The notes under the pieces: generated by a model
The model's input: the letters and a program-made list of their open reading frames with translations, nothing else
The model's database searches: none
Told to the model about the DNA's origin: nothing
Shown: positions 35,294 through 44,633 of the stretch, piece by piece
Position numbering within the stretch: position 1 is the stretch's first letter
Layout: every line of letters starts with the position of its first letter
Made by a program: the position numbers and the translations under genes
Origin: an uncultured Prevotellaceae bacterium
Lineage (GTDB): Bacteria > Bacteroidota > Bacteroidia > Bacteroidales > Bacteroidaceae
Direction of reading: 5' to 3'
DNA length: 61,508 bases
Assembly (NCBI GenBank): GCA_902776475.1
Contig: CACYQD010000018.1
Location: 1 to 61,508 of the forward strand

Positions 35294-36232
35294 CTATAGT
35301 ATTCTCACACTTTTATGTTTGTTCTTGCCTTTTTTCACCAGGTTGATGTCGGTCTGGTAGTTGACAAACAATTCATGGCTGCCGTTTCCCAAACTGATTC
35401 CCGAGGTGTAGAACTCATAGCTATAACCTACTTGGATACCATGGAAACTGCCGCCAATCATCGCTGTGACCGAATTGGTAGGACTGTATCCGACACCCAG
35501 GTACATGTGCTTGCTGTCATGATGATAGACCAAGCGGGCTGTGATGTCGCCGCGGTAGTTCACACCATCGGTGCGCACAAGTAGGGTTGGGTGTATAGTA
35601 AGTAACGGATTTCTTAGTTTTATATTGTATCCTCCCGTCAAATAATATGTCCTATCTATTTGCAGTTCATTGGTTTCACCCAATTCCACCAGGGGCGCCA
35701 TGAGGTGCTGGGCCGATATTCCCACATACCACGCTCCATGGGTGTAGTAGATGCCGGCGCCGACATCCAGCGACTGTCCATCCTGCTCAGAAGTACTGAA
35801 GGCGGGGTCGTTGGTCTTATCCAGGTCAACTTCACTTCCGTCAATGTTTTCCATGATCAGCCCTGCCTGGATGCCCACGCTGATGGTTCCACCGAGGAAT
35901 CGGTGCTTGTAGGCATATTGGGCTGCCAGTTTCTGATGGGTGAATACACCGATCTGGTCATTGACCAACTGCAGACCCACTCCGTTGTGGATGTTGCCCA
36001 TCATGAAGGGCAAGTCTCCGGCCAGGTACATGGTACGGGGGTTGTTCTCAAAGCCTACGAAGTTCATGGCATAGGCTGCTGTCACGTTGATTTTCGCCTC
36101 TTTGCCCACAGCTCCGGGATTGAAATACGGTTCCATGACCCAATAATGGCTAAAGGGCACATCATACTGGGCTTTGACCTCCAAGGAGGCAAGGGCCAGT
36201 ATCACGACAAACAGGATTTTTCGTCTAAGCAC
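35294..36232 (-). CDS. porP: Type IX secretion membrane protein PorP/SprF family
   Basis: A 312-residue outer-membrane protein with a signal peptide (MLRRKILFVVILALASLEVKAQ, cleaved after KAQ). YDVPFSHYWVMEPYFNPGAVG is the conserved PorP/SprF start, and the later strands NFVGFENNPRTMYLAGDLPF and YLGVGYSPTNSVTAMIGGSF fit the family. It is the first gene of the T9SS operon. The start codon is GTG; the nearby ATG is out of frame. No TAnnTTTG box lies upstream on this strand. Confidence 0.93.
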   Translation of the reverse strand: MLRRKILFVVILALASLEVKAQYDVPFSHYWVMEPYFNPGAVGKEAKINVTAAYAMNFVGFENNPRTMYLAGDLPFMMGNIHNGVGLQLVNDQIGVFTHQKLAAQYAYKHRFLGGTISVGIQAGLIMENIDGSEVDLDKTNDPAFSTSEQDGQSLDVGAGIYYTHGAWYVGISAQHLMAPLVELGETNELQIDRTYYLTGGYNIKLRNPLLTIHPTLLVRTDGVNYRGDITARLVYHHDSKHMYLGVGYSPTNSVTAMIGGSFHGIQVGYSYEFYTSGISLGNGSHELFVNYQTDINLVKKGKNKHKSVRIL

Positions 36233-36293
36233 GTCATAATAACGGAAAGAGCCTTGTTTTATTGTGGAAAACCGATTTCTTTATCCAACAGGC

Positions 36294-36322
36294 TTGGAAT
36301 TGTAGGTTTTTATTTACATTTG
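36294..36322 (+). promoter_or_regulatory. Promoter before the ECF sigma gene
   Basis: TTG at 36294-36296, an 18 bp spacer and TACATTTG at 36315-36322. Start near 36329 leaves a leader of about 137 nt before the ATG at 36466. Confidence 0.55.
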
Positions 36323-36465
36323 CATGGGAAAAGAGAGGAAACCACGAGACAGATGGGCGGATGATGAAAAAAAACCACTCTCACTCAAAAAAAAGCATGA
36401 TTTGTGTAGTTTTCCTCTCAATATTGCGTCTAATGGGCAAAATCTTTCATTCGACAGACAAGACA

Positions 36466-36945
36466 ATGACAACATTAGAGACAAAATTTGCGCAAACCGT
36501 GGCAGAGCACAAGAGCACCATCTTCACCGTGTGCTACATGTTCTCGAAAGATGATGATGAAGTCAACGACCTGTTCCAGGAAGTACTAGTCAACCTATGG
36601 AAAGGGTTCGAAAACTTTGAGCATCGCAGTGATGTCCGGACGTGGTTCTACCGTGTCGCTCTCAATACCTGCATCTCTCTTGACAGGAAAAAGCGGCGCT
36701 CCTCGACAGTTCGGCTGACCATGGACATCAATCTCTTTGAGGACCATGACGAGGACACCCGCCAAGTGGATTTGCTCCATAAGCGCATCTCGAGATTGCA
36801 GCCTTTCGACCGTGCGATTGTCCTGCTTTGGCTTGAGAACCTCTCTTATGAGGAAATCGGCCAGATCGTAGGAATCAGCACCAAGAATGTCAGCGTCCGT
36901 CTGTTCAGGATCAAAGAACAGTTAAAAAACATGTCCAACGATTAA
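36466..36945 (+). CDS. ECF RNA polymerase sigma factor
   Basis: A 159-residue sigma-70 family protein with only regions 2 and 4. Region 2 includes DDDEVNDLFQEVLVNLWKG and RSDVRTWFYRVALNTCIS; region 4 includes LSYEEIGQIVGISTKNVSVR with the helix-turn-helix. I chose the ATG at 36466 (MTTLETKFAQ); an open frame upstream begins before the promoter. The next gene, 11 bases on, encodes a membrane protein that could be its regulator. It is divergent from the T9SS operon; in Porphyromonas gingivalis the ECF factor SigP drives por genes, so a link is possible. Confidence 0.9.
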   Translation: MTTLETKFAQTVAEHKSTIFTVCYMFSKDDDEVNDLFQEVLVNLWKGFENFEHRSDVRTWFYRVALNTCISLDRKKRRSSTVRLTMDINLFEDHDEDTRQVDLLHKRISRLQPFDRAIVLLWLENLSYEEIGQIVGISTKNVSVRLFRIKEQLKNMSND

Positions 36946-36956
36946 GATTTACCATT

Positions 36957-37556
36957 ATGAACGAGTTTGAAAAGAAGTTTGATGACAATGAGTTGAACGA
37001 TATGCGCCAGCAGATGGCCACATTGAAGAAGAAGTTGCAACAACAGGAGATTGTGAATGACCGTTTCATCCGCCATTCTCTCCGCCGCAACACATCTGGC
37101 ATCACACGGCGCTACGTGCTGGTCAGTTTGCTGAGCGTATTCTCCATCCCCTATACCTACTGGGCATTCGTGCGGTTGAATGGCTCGTCTATAGGTGTCT
37201 GGATCACTGTTTGCATCCTGTTGCTGATAGCCTTGGGCTACACCGTCTACACAGGACGTTTCTTATACGACAGGAAACTGTTTAAGAGCAACCTGGTGGA
37301 AGCTCGCCGGAAAGTGGCAAAAGCCAAGAAACTTGATGCTGACTGGCTGAAGTTTGGTATTCCTGCTGTCATCCTCTGGTTGGGCTACTTCCTCTACGAC
37401 AGTTATGGGCACATGGAAAGGGATGAATTTGAGATATTTGCTGTGGCCATGTCTGTCGCGGTAATTCTAGGTGGTATCATCGGCCTGAAGATTCATTTCC
37501 GCAACCAGAGCGACTACGAGGATATCATCGAACAGATAGAGGAAATCACAGAATAA
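36957..37556 (+). CDS. Hypothetical membrane protein cotranscribed with sigma factor
   Basis: A 199-residue protein. An N-terminal coiled-coil-prone region (residues about 1-40, rich in K, E and Q) precedes four hydrophobic helices at about 52-72, 78-98, 130-148 and 158-178, and it ends in an acidic tail (DYEDIIEQIEEITE). No zinc-binding anti-sigma motif is seen. The gene order suggests that it controls the ECF sigma factor, but this is inferred; the family is not one I recognise as an anti-sigma factor. Confidence 0.75.
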   Translation: MNEFEKKFDDNELNDMRQQMATLKKKLQQQEIVNDRFIRHSLRRNTSGITRRYVLVSLLSVFSIPYTYWAFVRLNGSSIGVWITVCILLLIALGYTVYTGRFLYDRKLFKSNLVEARRKVAKAKKLDADWLKFGIPAVILWLGYFLYDSYGHMERDEFEIFAVAMSVAVILGGIIGLKIHFRNQSDYEDIIEQIEEITE

Positions 37557-37596
37557 GCCTCAAGGAGGAAACATCTCTCTCACAATCCTTCCAAAG

Positions 37597-37628
37597 CCCC
37601 TCATTCTTGCGAGTGAGGGGTTTATTTT
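37597..37628 (+). terminator. Terminator after the sigma-factor operon
   Basis: CCCCTCA (37597-37603) pairs with TGAGGGG (37614-37620) and TTTATTTT follows. It overlaps the end of the converging acyltransferase gene. Confidence 0.75.
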
Positions 37629-38572
37629 GCTTTCCCGATGATTCTGGGGGCGTATTTCTCAATACATGGTGCCGTCAGGCAACAGATGGCGATGGTGATG
37701 AAAAAAGTCAGATACAATGCGGGTTGACCGGATAAGAAGTGCTGGGCAACCATCTTGATGGGACGGTATAAGAGATGATGCACACACATGATCCACATGG
37801 AGTGGCGGCCGATGAAGGCCAACAAGCCAGAATGATCGAGGAAGGCTTTCGAAAAGAGAATCAGGGCGATGCTCAGAACGATGCTGATATAGATGTATGA
37901 AACAAGACCGCAGTCATACCTGTTGGTGCTATGCATGATCAAGGTGGGGAATGACCAGCAGCTCAGATAGAAAATGACAGAAAAAATGCCGGATTCCACT
38001 TTGCCGTATTTTTCCAGAATAGAATACTTCCTCAGCAAATAACCCAAGTGGAAGACAAAAACCGTGGATAAAGATGTGTCTAAGACCAAGGGCAAGTCTA
38101 TTCCCATTTTTCCCAGCATAAATCCAAGACAACTGAGCAGAAGTGAGACAGCAAAGGCAATGGGCGTTTTCTTGATATGCTTGATGATGAAATAGGTGAT
38201 GACCTGAAGCCAGAAAAGAGCTAAGAGAAACCATAGAGGGCCGTTGAAATACTGTTTCTGTACGAAACAATCAAGGATGCCTTTGGCTTCTGTCATGGTG
38301 TCAAAATGAGGAACGGCATATTTGCCTGCATAAAACAGCAAATAGCTGATGACATAGAAAAACAGGAAGGGGAAAAGGATCGTCTTGTATTTCTTGATTA
38401 TGAAATCCTTGAAAGGCAATTTCACCGAGAAAAAATACCCGGACAGCATGAAAAATGCCGAAACCTTGACTTCATGGAGAAGGGGTATAGAACACACTGC
38501 CCCAACGTGGACGACGACGATGAGGAGCATGCAGATACCTTTCGCAGAATCTGGATAGTTGAGACGGCTCAT
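37622..38572 (-). CDS. Acyltransferase family 3 membrane protein
   Basis: A 316-residue inner-membrane protein (PF01757) with about ten helices. The N-terminus, DSAKGICMLLIVVVHVGAV, contains the conserved histidine in the first helix; FMLSGYFFSVKLPFKDFIIK follows. Family members use acyl-CoA to acetylate sugars of surface glycans or other small molecules. It resembles fucose O-acetylase-like proteins, which would suit the fucosylated polymer, but it is 20 kb from that operon, so the substrate remains open. Confidence 0.82.
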   Translation of the reverse strand: MSRLNYPDSAKGICMLLIVVVHVGAVCSIPLLHEVKVSAFFMLSGYFFSVKLPFKDFIIKKYKTILFPFLFFYVISYLLFYAGKYAVPHFDTMTEAKGILDCFVQKQYFNGPLWFLLALFWLQVITYFIIKHIKKTPIAFAVSLLLSCLGFMLGKMGIDLPLVLDTSLSTVFVFHLGYLLRKYSILEKYGKVESGIFSVIFYLSCWSFPTLIMHSTNRYDCGLVSYIYISIVLSIALILFSKAFLDHSGLLAFIGRHSMWIMCVHHLLYRPIKMVAQHFLSGQPALYLTFFITIAICCLTAPCIEKYAPRIIGKAK

Positions 38573-38614
38573 TTCAAGTGGTTAGGATAATTGGTCCAAA
38601 CCGCGACATTCCGG

Positions 38615-40126
38615 CTATAGCGTATTGAAGGCCTCTGGCAGATGGTCAATCAGGTCACTGGCAATCAGGCATTCTTTGCCCTTGACACGCATGGCGAGGT
38701 CGCCGGCCATGCCGTGGAGGTACATGCCCAACTGACAAGCTTCTTTCTGGTGATAACCGCGGGCAAGCAAGCCTGTGATGATGCCGGTGAGCACGTCACC
38801 GGTACCTGCCGTGGCCATGCCGGAATTGCCGGTGGAATTGAACACGACGGTGCCGTCGGGTGAGCAGAGGGCGGAGTAATGGCCCTTCAGGATGATATAG
38901 ACCTGAAGCTTCACCGCCATCTCCTGAGCCTTGGTCAGACGTTCGTAGTCATCACTGCAACGGGAACCGCACAAGCGGTCGAATTCCCGGGGGTGCGGGG
39001 TCATGATAAGCCCCTTGGGCAACTGCTGCATCCATGCCCGGTGACTGCCGAGGATGTTGAGGGCATCTGCGTCTGCCACGATGGGCGACTGCGTGCGGCG
39101 CAACTGGGCGATCAGGGCAATAGCGGTGCCTTCTTGCTGCCCCAGACCGGGACCGATGCCCAGGGCATCAAACTCGTCGGCTGGAATGGCGTCTGAGAAA
39201 TAGGTGTCCTCAGGGTCTATCTGAAGGATTGCCTCCGGCACGGAAATCTGCAGGATGTCACTGTTTTTCTTGGGGGTGTGGACCGTCAGCTTGCCTAAGC
39301 CGGAACGCAGGCAGGCACGGGAGGCCAGGACGGCGGCTCCTGCCATGCCATAGCTGCCGGCAATGAGGAGGGCATGGCCCATCGCTCCCTTGTGGGCGAA
39401 GTCATTGCGGGGAAGAAGCATGGACCGGAGGTCCATCGCCTCCTGGATGGTGTAGTTGGAAGGCGCAGAGCGCATGTAGTCCTTCGACAAACGGATGTCG
39501 AGCACTCGCAAGCGGCCGATATATTGCTGGATGTCAGCGAATAAAAAGGCGAGTTTCTTGGTCTGAAGTGTCAGCGTCACGTCTGCACGGATGATGTTGG
39601 AGTGGATATTGTAGGTGTTGTCCTCCGTCATCAAACCCGATGGCATGTCGATGCTGATCACCCGGCAGGGCGACTGGTTGATGTATTTCACCAAGGAGGC
39701 GAAACCGCTCTCCAAGGGCTTTTTCAGACCTGTGCCAAACAGTCCGTCAATCACCACTGTGCTGCTGGTGAGCTGAGGCGGGTCGAATTCACGCGTGACT
39801 TCCACAAACTGGCGGATACGGTCGCAGGACATGGCTCGCTGCTTGTTCTCCTGGCAGTCTTCCGACAGCTTGTTGCTGGTGTTGAAAAGATATACGCTGA
39901 CCTGATATCCCTTTTCTGCAAGCATGCGCGAGACGGCAAGGGCATCGCCGCCGTTGTTGCCTGGACCGGCGAACACTACAATGGGGGTGGCTGTTGTGCA
40001 CTCATCTGCTATGGCAAGGCTCAATGCCTTGGCTGCACGCTCCATCAGGTCTATCGACTTGATGGGTTCATGCTCTATCGTGTATTTGTCGAGCTCTTTG
40101 AGCTGATCGTTGGTAAAAATCTTCAT
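38615..40126 (-). CDS. nnr: Bifunctional NAD(P)HX epimerase/dehydratase
   Basis: A 503-residue repair enzyme for hydrated NADH and NADPH. The N-terminal epimerase domain (residues about 1-210) has VFAGPGNNGGDALAVSRMLA; the C-terminal ADP-dependent dehydratase domain (about 225-503) has GHALLIAGSYGMAGAAVLAS, ALGIGPGLGQ, TPHPREFDRL and STGNSGMATAGTGDVLTGI. The start is the ATG at 40126; the in-frame TTG upstream is less likely, as it lies in the -7 element. Confidence 0.93.
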   Translation of the reverse strand: MKIFTNDQLKELDKYTIEHEPIKSIDLMERAAKALSLAIADECTTATPIVVFAGPGNNGGDALAVSRMLAEKGYQVSVYLFNTSNKLSEDCQENKQRAMSCDRIRQFVEVTREFDPPQLTSSTVVIDGLFGTGLKKPLESGFASLVKYINQSPCRVISIDMPSGLMTEDNTYNIHSNIIRADVTLTLQTKKLAFLFADIQQYIGRLRVLDIRLSKDYMRSAPSNYTIQEAMDLRSMLLPRNDFAHKGAMGHALLIAGSYGMAGAAVLASRACLRSGLGKLTVHTPKKNSDILQISVPEAILQIDPEDTYFSDAIPADEFDALGIGPGLGQQEGTAIALIAQLRRTQSPIVADADALNILGSHRAWMQQLPKGLIMTPHPREFDRLCGSRCSDDYERLTKAQEMAVKLQVYIILKGHYSALCSPDGTVVFNSTGNSGMATAGTGDVLTGIITGLLARGYHQKEACQLGMYLHGMAGDLAMRVKGKECLIASDLIDHLPEAFNTL

Positions 40127-40132
40127 ACGGCG

Positions 40133-40140
40133 CAAAATTA
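40133..40140 (-). promoter_or_regulatory. -7 element before the NAD(P)HX repair gene
   Basis: TAATTTTG on the minus strand, close upstream of the start codon, implying a near-leaderless message. No clear -33 box. Confidence 0.45.
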
Positions 40141-40184
40141 CAAAAATTATATCAACTCATGAACATACTTTGCCATATTTTTAC

Positions 40185-40192
40185 TAAATTTG
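40185..40192 (+). promoter_or_regulatory. -7 element before the hpt-adk gene
   Basis: TAAATTTG, 22 bases before the start codon. The -33 box is not clear. It would also drive obgE and pgeF if they are cotranscribed. Confidence 0.5.
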
Positions 40193-40214
40193 CAAAAAAT
40201 CAAAAAACAGACTC

Positions 40215-41351
40215 ATGGATATCATACAAGTAATTGACAAGAAATTCACCGTAACAATCCCCGAAAAGGAGATCCTGGAAAGGGTGGATAAGGTGGCACA
40301 GCAAATCAATAAGGATATGGCAGGAAAGAACCCTTTGTTCCTCGCCGTTCTCAATGGTTCGTTCATCTTCGCTGCCGATCTCATGAGGAGGATCACCATC
40401 CCATCGGAGATTTCTTTTGTAAAGCTGGCTTCCTACCAGGGCACCACCTCGACAGGGAAGGTCACGGAGGTGATCGGCATCAATGAGAGCCTTGCAGGCC
40501 GGACGGTCATTATCCTGGAGGATATCGTGGAGTCGGGTCTCACCATCAAGAGAATGATGGAGACTCTCGGCACCCGCAATCCTGAGTCGGTGCATGTCTG
40601 CACGCTGCTGCTCAAGCCCGACAAACTGAAGGAGGACCTCAATATAGAATATGTGGCATTGAGAATCCCCAATGACTTCATCCTCGGATACGGACTTGAC
40701 TACAATCAGCAAGGACGAAACCTGAGGGATATTTATACACTGGTGACAGAAGATAAACCTACTAATATAAATGAGAAAATGAGAAATATAGTTATTTTTG
40801 GAGCTCCAGGATCCGGAAAGGGTACGCAGAGCGACCTGATCATTGAGAAATACGGCCTTAACCACATTTCCACCGGTGACGTGCTCAGAGGCGAGATCCG
40901 GAACGGAACCGAACTGGGAAAGATTGCCAAGCAGTATATTGATGACGGCATGCTGGTACCTGATTCACTGATTGTCGATATGCTCGCCAAGGTCTATGAT
41001 AGTTTTGGAAAATCCCATAAAGGTGTCATCTTTGATGGTTTCCCGCGCACGGTCAACCAGGCAGAAGCCCTCAAGACCATGCTGGCCGAGAGAGGACATC
41101 AGGTGGCAGCGATGATCGAACTTGACGTGCCTGAGGAGGAACTCATGACCAGGCTCATCAAGAGAGGCGAGGAGAGCGGCAGGAGCGATGACAACGAGGA
41201 AACCATCAAAAAGCGCCTCGATGTCTATCACAACCAGACATCTCCGCTCATTGAGTGGTATCAGAACGAAGGCATCAGGCATCAGATCAACGGACTGGGA
41301 GCACTTGACCGGATCTTCGCCGACATCTGCCAAGTGGTGGACAACCTGTAG
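40215..41351 (+). CDS. Hypoxanthine phosphoribosyltransferase-adenylate kinase fusion
   Basis: A 378-residue protein with two complete enzymes in one frame. Residues 1-178 are hypoxanthine phosphoribosyltransferase (PRPP site VIILEDIVESGLT at 98-110; PNDFILGYGLDYN near the end), making IMP or GMP from free bases. From residue 189, adenylate kinase follows: P-loop GAPGSGKGT at 196-204, DGFPRT, and a short lid (RGEESGRSDDNEETIKKRL) without zinc cysteines. The linker (residues about 179-188, EDKPTNINEK) is short. The ATG at 40779 could start a separate kinase, but there is no stop before it. The two are usually adjacent separate genes, so this is a gene fusion. It is one base set before obgE. 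Confidence 0.9.
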   Translation: MDIIQVIDKKFTVTIPEKEILERVDKVAQQINKDMAGKNPLFLAVLNGSFIFAADLMRRITIPSEISFVKLASYQGTTSTGKVTEVIGINESLAGRTVIILEDIVESGLTIKRMMETLGTRNPESVHVCTLLLKPDKLKEDLNIEYVALRIPNDFILGYGLDYNQQGRNLRDIYTLVTEDKPTNINEKMRNIVIFGAPGSGKGTQSDLIIEKYGLNHISTGDVLRGEIRNGTELGKIAKQYIDDGMLVPDSLIVDMLAKVYDSFGKSHKGVIFDGFPRTVNQAEALKTMLAERGHQVAAMIELDVPEEELMTRLIKRGEESGRSDDNEETIKKRLDVYHNQTSPLIEWYQNEGIRHQINGLGALDRIFADICQVVDNL

Positions 41352-41354
41352 GAG

Positions 41355-42518
41355 ATGGAATCAAACTTCGTTGACTATGTGAAAATCTGCTGCCGTTCGG
41401 GTAAGGGCGGCAGGGGGTCCATGCATCTCCGACATGTTAAATACCAGCCTAACGGAGGTCCTGACGGGGGAGATGGCGGCGACGGTGGAAGTGTTTTCCT
41501 CAGGGGAAACCACAATTACTGGACGCTGCTGCACCTCAAATACCAAAGGCATATCTTCGCGCAGCATGGTGGGAACGGCGGACGTGACAAGTGTCATGGC
41601 ACGAAAGGAAAGGATGAGTACATCGATGTGCCGTGTGGTACGGTGGTGTATGACGCCGAGACGGGAAAATACATCTGTGATGTGTCCTACGACGGACAGG
41701 TGGTGTGCCTGCTCAAGGGTGGGCGCGGCGGTCTGGGTAATTTCCAGTTCAGGTCGGCCACCAACCAGGCTCCGCGCTATGCCCAGCCGGGAGAACCCAT
41801 GCAGGAGAAGACCATCATCCTGGAATTGAAACTGCTGGCCGACGTGGGTCTTGTGGGCTTCCCCAATGCCGGGAAATCCACATTGCTGTCCTCCCTGTCG
41901 AGTGCCAGACCCAAAATCGCCAATTATCCTTTTACCACCTTGGAACCTTCATTGGGCATCGTGGGCTATCATGACAAGCAGTCGTTTGTCATGGCCGACA
42001 TCCCAGGAATCATTGAGGGCGCCAGTGAGGGAAAGGGCCTCGGACTGAGGTTCCTCAGGCACATCGAGCGCAATTCGCTGCTCCTTTTCATGGTTCCGGG
42101 CGACACCGATGACATCAAGCATGAATATGAGGTGCTGCTGCATGAATTGGAGAATTTTAATCCGGAGATGCTGGACAAGCACCGGGTGCTCGCAGTCACC
42201 AAATGTGACTTGCTTGACGAGGAACTGATTGACATGCTGAGAGATACTTTGCCGGATGGCGTTCAGACGGTGTTTATCTCCTCAGTCACTGGCATGGGAC
42301 TGGAGGATTTGAAAAATGTGCTTTGGACCGAACTCAACAGCGAGAGCAACAAATTGCAGAACATCACGGCTGAGGATACGCTTGTGCACCGCGACAAGGA
42401 CCTCGGAAGGCTGCAACTGGAAATGGCTGAAGAGGGTGAGGACGAGATAATCGAGTTCGTTGATGACGATATGGTGGAGGACCTCGATGACTTCGAATAC
42501 GAAGAGGAGGAACCATGA
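41355..42518 (+). CDS. obgE: Obg family GTPase
   Basis: A 387-residue ribosome-associated GTPase. The glycine-rich Obg domain is N-terminal (residues about 1-160, with [18 protein letters not shown] and AQHGGNGG). The G domain has [12 protein letters not shown] (G1), [16 protein letters not shown] (G3), and TKCDLLD (G4). The acidic C-terminal tail ([12 protein letters not shown]-like, ending EYEEEEP) is typical. A TAGGAG ribosome site overlaps the previous stop. It overlaps pgeF by four bases. Confidence 0.95.
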   Translation: MESNFVDYVKICCRSGKGGRGSMHLRHVKYQPNGGPDGGDGGDGGSVFLRGNHNYWTLLHLKYQRHIFAQHGGNGGRDKCHGTKGKDEYIDVPCGTVVYDAETGKYICDVSYDGQVVCLLKGGRGGLGNFQFRSATNQAPRYAQPGEPMQEKTIILELKLLADVGLVGFPNAGKSTLLSSLSSARPKIANYPFTTLEPSLGIVGYHDKQSFVMADIPGIIEGASEGKGLGLRFLRHIERNSLLLFMVPGDTDDIKHEYEVLLHELENFNPEMLDKHRVLAVTKCDLLDEELIDMLRDTLPDGVQTVFISSVTGMGLEDLKNVLWTELNSESNKLQNITAEDTLVHRDKDLGRLQLEMAEEGEDEIIEFVDDDMVEDLDDFEYEEEEP

Positions 42519-43312
42519 CGCCTTTGTTGCATGAATATGATATTGCCAAAGGAGTGGTTGCCTTTAGTTCCACACGCAGGGGCGGTGTGAGCTTAGGCCA
42601 CTATGGTGAGTTCAACATCAACGAATATTGTGGTGACGATGCAGCCCATACAGCGGCCAACAGGATGGCGCTGTGTGGGTTGCTGCGTGTTCAGCCCGAC
42701 CATCTGGTCTTTCCTCATCAGACCCATGGAGATGTCGTGATAAAGGTGGACGGTCAATGGCTTGACTCTTTGAGCCCTGCTGAGAAACGGGGCAGTTTGG
42801 AGGGTGTCGATGCCTTGATGACCAATCTCTATGATGTGTGCGTGGGCGTATCGACAGCAGATTGCATCCCTGTGCTGCTCTATGATGAGGCTCATCATGC
42901 CTGTTGTGCTGTTCATGCTGGTTGGAGGGGTACTGTGAGGAAAATCTCTCGAAAGGCGGTGGAGGCGATGGCCGTGTCTTATGGATCGAAGCCCGAACAG
43001 CTCAAGGCCGTCATCGGTCCTGGCATCTCGCTTCTTCATTTTGAGGTCGGCGACGAGGTGTATGAGCAGTTTTCCAAGGCAGGGTTTGATATGCAGTTGA
43101 TTTCTCGGAAGTATGAGAAATGGCATATCGACCTCTGGGAAGCCAACCGCCAGCTGCTGTTGGCAGCGGGTATGAGGGAAGAGCTGATTCAGGTGTCTGG
43201 TATCTGCACTTACGATAGGGTGGAGGAGTTCTTCTCAGCCCGGCGGCTCGGTATCCTTTCCGGGCGTATTTTCACGGCGATTATGATGAGGGGTGATGGG
43301 CGTGAGGTATAA
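42515..43312 (+). CDS. pgeF: Peptidoglycan editing factor / polyphenol oxidase family (PgeF)
   Basis: A 265-residue protein of the YfiH/LACC1 family. The conserved catalytic region has [37 protein letters not shown] and FEVGDEV, with the cysteine and histidines that bind zinc. In E. coli YfiH it corrects misincorporated L-serine in peptidoglycan precursors; the LACC1 members act on purine nucleosides. The start ATG overlaps the obgE stop. Which activity this one has is not decided. Confidence 0.9.
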   Translation: MTPLLHEYDIAKGVVAFSSTRRGGVSLGHYGEFNINEYCGDDAAHTAANRMALCGLLRVQPDHLVFPHQTHGDVVIKVDGQWLDSLSPAEKRGSLEGVDALMTNLYDVCVGVSTADCIPVLLYDEAHHACCAVHAGWRGTVRKISRKAVEAMAVSYGSKPEQLKAVIGPGISLLHFEVGDEVYEQFSKAGFDMQLISRKYEKWHIDLWEANRQLLLAAGMREELIQVSGICTYDRVEEFFSARRLGILSGRIFTAIMMRGDGREV

Positions 43313-44633
43313 GAGTGACGGAAGAGTGCTGGGGATGCTCGCGCTTTTGGCGACGTGTGTGCTCTTTTTCATCTCCAATGACTCTTATGCCCATGACTTG
43401 TTCAACAAGGCTGACTCGGCATGGTTTTTCATCTGTGGAAAGGCATGGATGAACGGATTGGTGCCCTATGTCGATTTCGCTGATTCCAAGGGACCCTTGC
43501 TGTGGCTCATATATGGGGTGGGCTACCTTCTCAGCCGCCAGGATTTCATCGGGGTCTTTTGGCTCTCTTGTGGATGCTATGCGGCCACCCTCTATGTGGC
43601 CTTCCTCACGGCAGAATTGTTGACAGCCGACCGTCGGAAAGCTTTTCTCACGGCAGTCGTGATGCTGCTTTTTTTCTTTTTCCCGGCCATTCACAATGAG
43701 GTGCGGTGCGAGGATTTCGCCTCATTGTTTGTCATGCTGGCTGTTTATAAGGCTTGTTGCCTCTCTTTCGGGCGACGTGGACATCGTATCCGGCGGTGGA
43801 TGGTCCTGGGTTTCTGTTTGGGTGCGGTGGCGATGATGAAGTTCAGCATCGCTTTGTTGCCAGCCTTGGCGATGGCTGCGGCTGCCAGTGGCCGGCTCAG
43901 GCACCGCACGAGCAGGAAATGGTCTCTCCTCGCTGTCTTGGGAGGTATGGCCGTTGCCGTGCTGCCGTTCTTTGCCTATTTCTGGGCCAAGGGGGCATTG
44001 GATAGTTTTATCCATGAGTATTTCATCAACACTGTGCGTATCACACCGGTGGGTCTCAAACCTTATTATTTCTCGGCCCTCATGCCGCTGATGGTCGTGC
44101 CTTTGGCTTTATTGGCGAGGCGGATTCACATGCCTATTGCCAGGAAAATAGATGTCGTCCTTGTTGCAGGGGTGGTCATCTTGACGGTTCTGTCCAATCT
44201 GTGGATACACGACCTCCGCCATCCCGAATATGGGGATTTCTTCACACAGGACAATGTAGGAAGACGGGAGTTCTATGACTACGAATATGTCATCTCACAG
44301 ATCAACAAACCGAGAATCGTGAGCATGGGCGGGTACATGGGACTTGGTACGACGTGCGAGGCTTTGCCTGCTTGCCGGTATTGGGCGAGACAGAGCGGAG
44401 CCACCGAGGAAATGCTGGCCATGCAAGTGGAATGTTGCCGTAGAATGGAAGCCGATTTTGTCATCGTCCACACCGACCTTCCTGAGATGATGGTGGAGAT
44501 GAGGAAGATAGGATACCATGAGCTGGACAGGTCAACACAGTGGTATCCGTTTGTCTTATACAGCAAACGGCAGCTCTCGCTGCCGTCCGCTGGATATCAT
44601 AAGTCAAACAAGGATGTCTTGCTGAAAAAGTGA
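43296..44633 (+). CDS. GT-C-like polytopic membrane protein
   Basis: A 445-residue protein with about ten hydrophobic helices and a soluble C-terminal part (residues about 315-445). The first loop has FNKADSAWFFICGKAWMNG and then VPYVDFADSKGPLLW, which resembles the first-loop pattern of GT-C glycosyltransferases (PMT/ArnT type), with an acidic residue before the aromatic motif. It probably uses a lipid-linked sugar donor in the periplasm. The target is unknown. It overlaps pgeF by 17 bases, so it is in the same transcript. GTG at 43293 is an alternative start. Confidence 0.72.
   Translation: MGVRYKSDGRVLGMLALLATCVLFFISNDSYAHDLFNKADSAWFFICGKAWMNGLVPYVDFADSKGPLLWLIYGVGYLLSRQDFIGVFWLSCGCYAATLYVAFLTAELLTADRRKAFLTAVVMLLFFFFPAIHNEVRCEDFASLFVMLAVYKACCLSFGRRGHRIRRWMVLGFCLGAVAMMKFSIALLPALAMAAAASGRLRHRTSRKWSLLAVLGGMAVAVLPFFAYFWAKGALDSFIHEYFINTVRITPVGLKPYYFSALMPLMVVPLALLARRIHMPIARKIDVVLVAGVVILTVLSNLWIHDLRHPEYGDFFTQDNVGRREFYDYEYVISQINKPRIVSMGGYMGLGTTCEALPACRYWARQSGATEEMLAMQVECCRRMEADFVIVHTDLPEMMVEMRKIGYHELDRSTQWYPFVLYSKRQLSLPSAGYHKSNKDVLLKK

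Noticed and set aside
42593-43126. A 177-codon minus-strand frame within pgeF
   Set aside because: It is a shadow of pgeF, whose catalytic motifs are intact.
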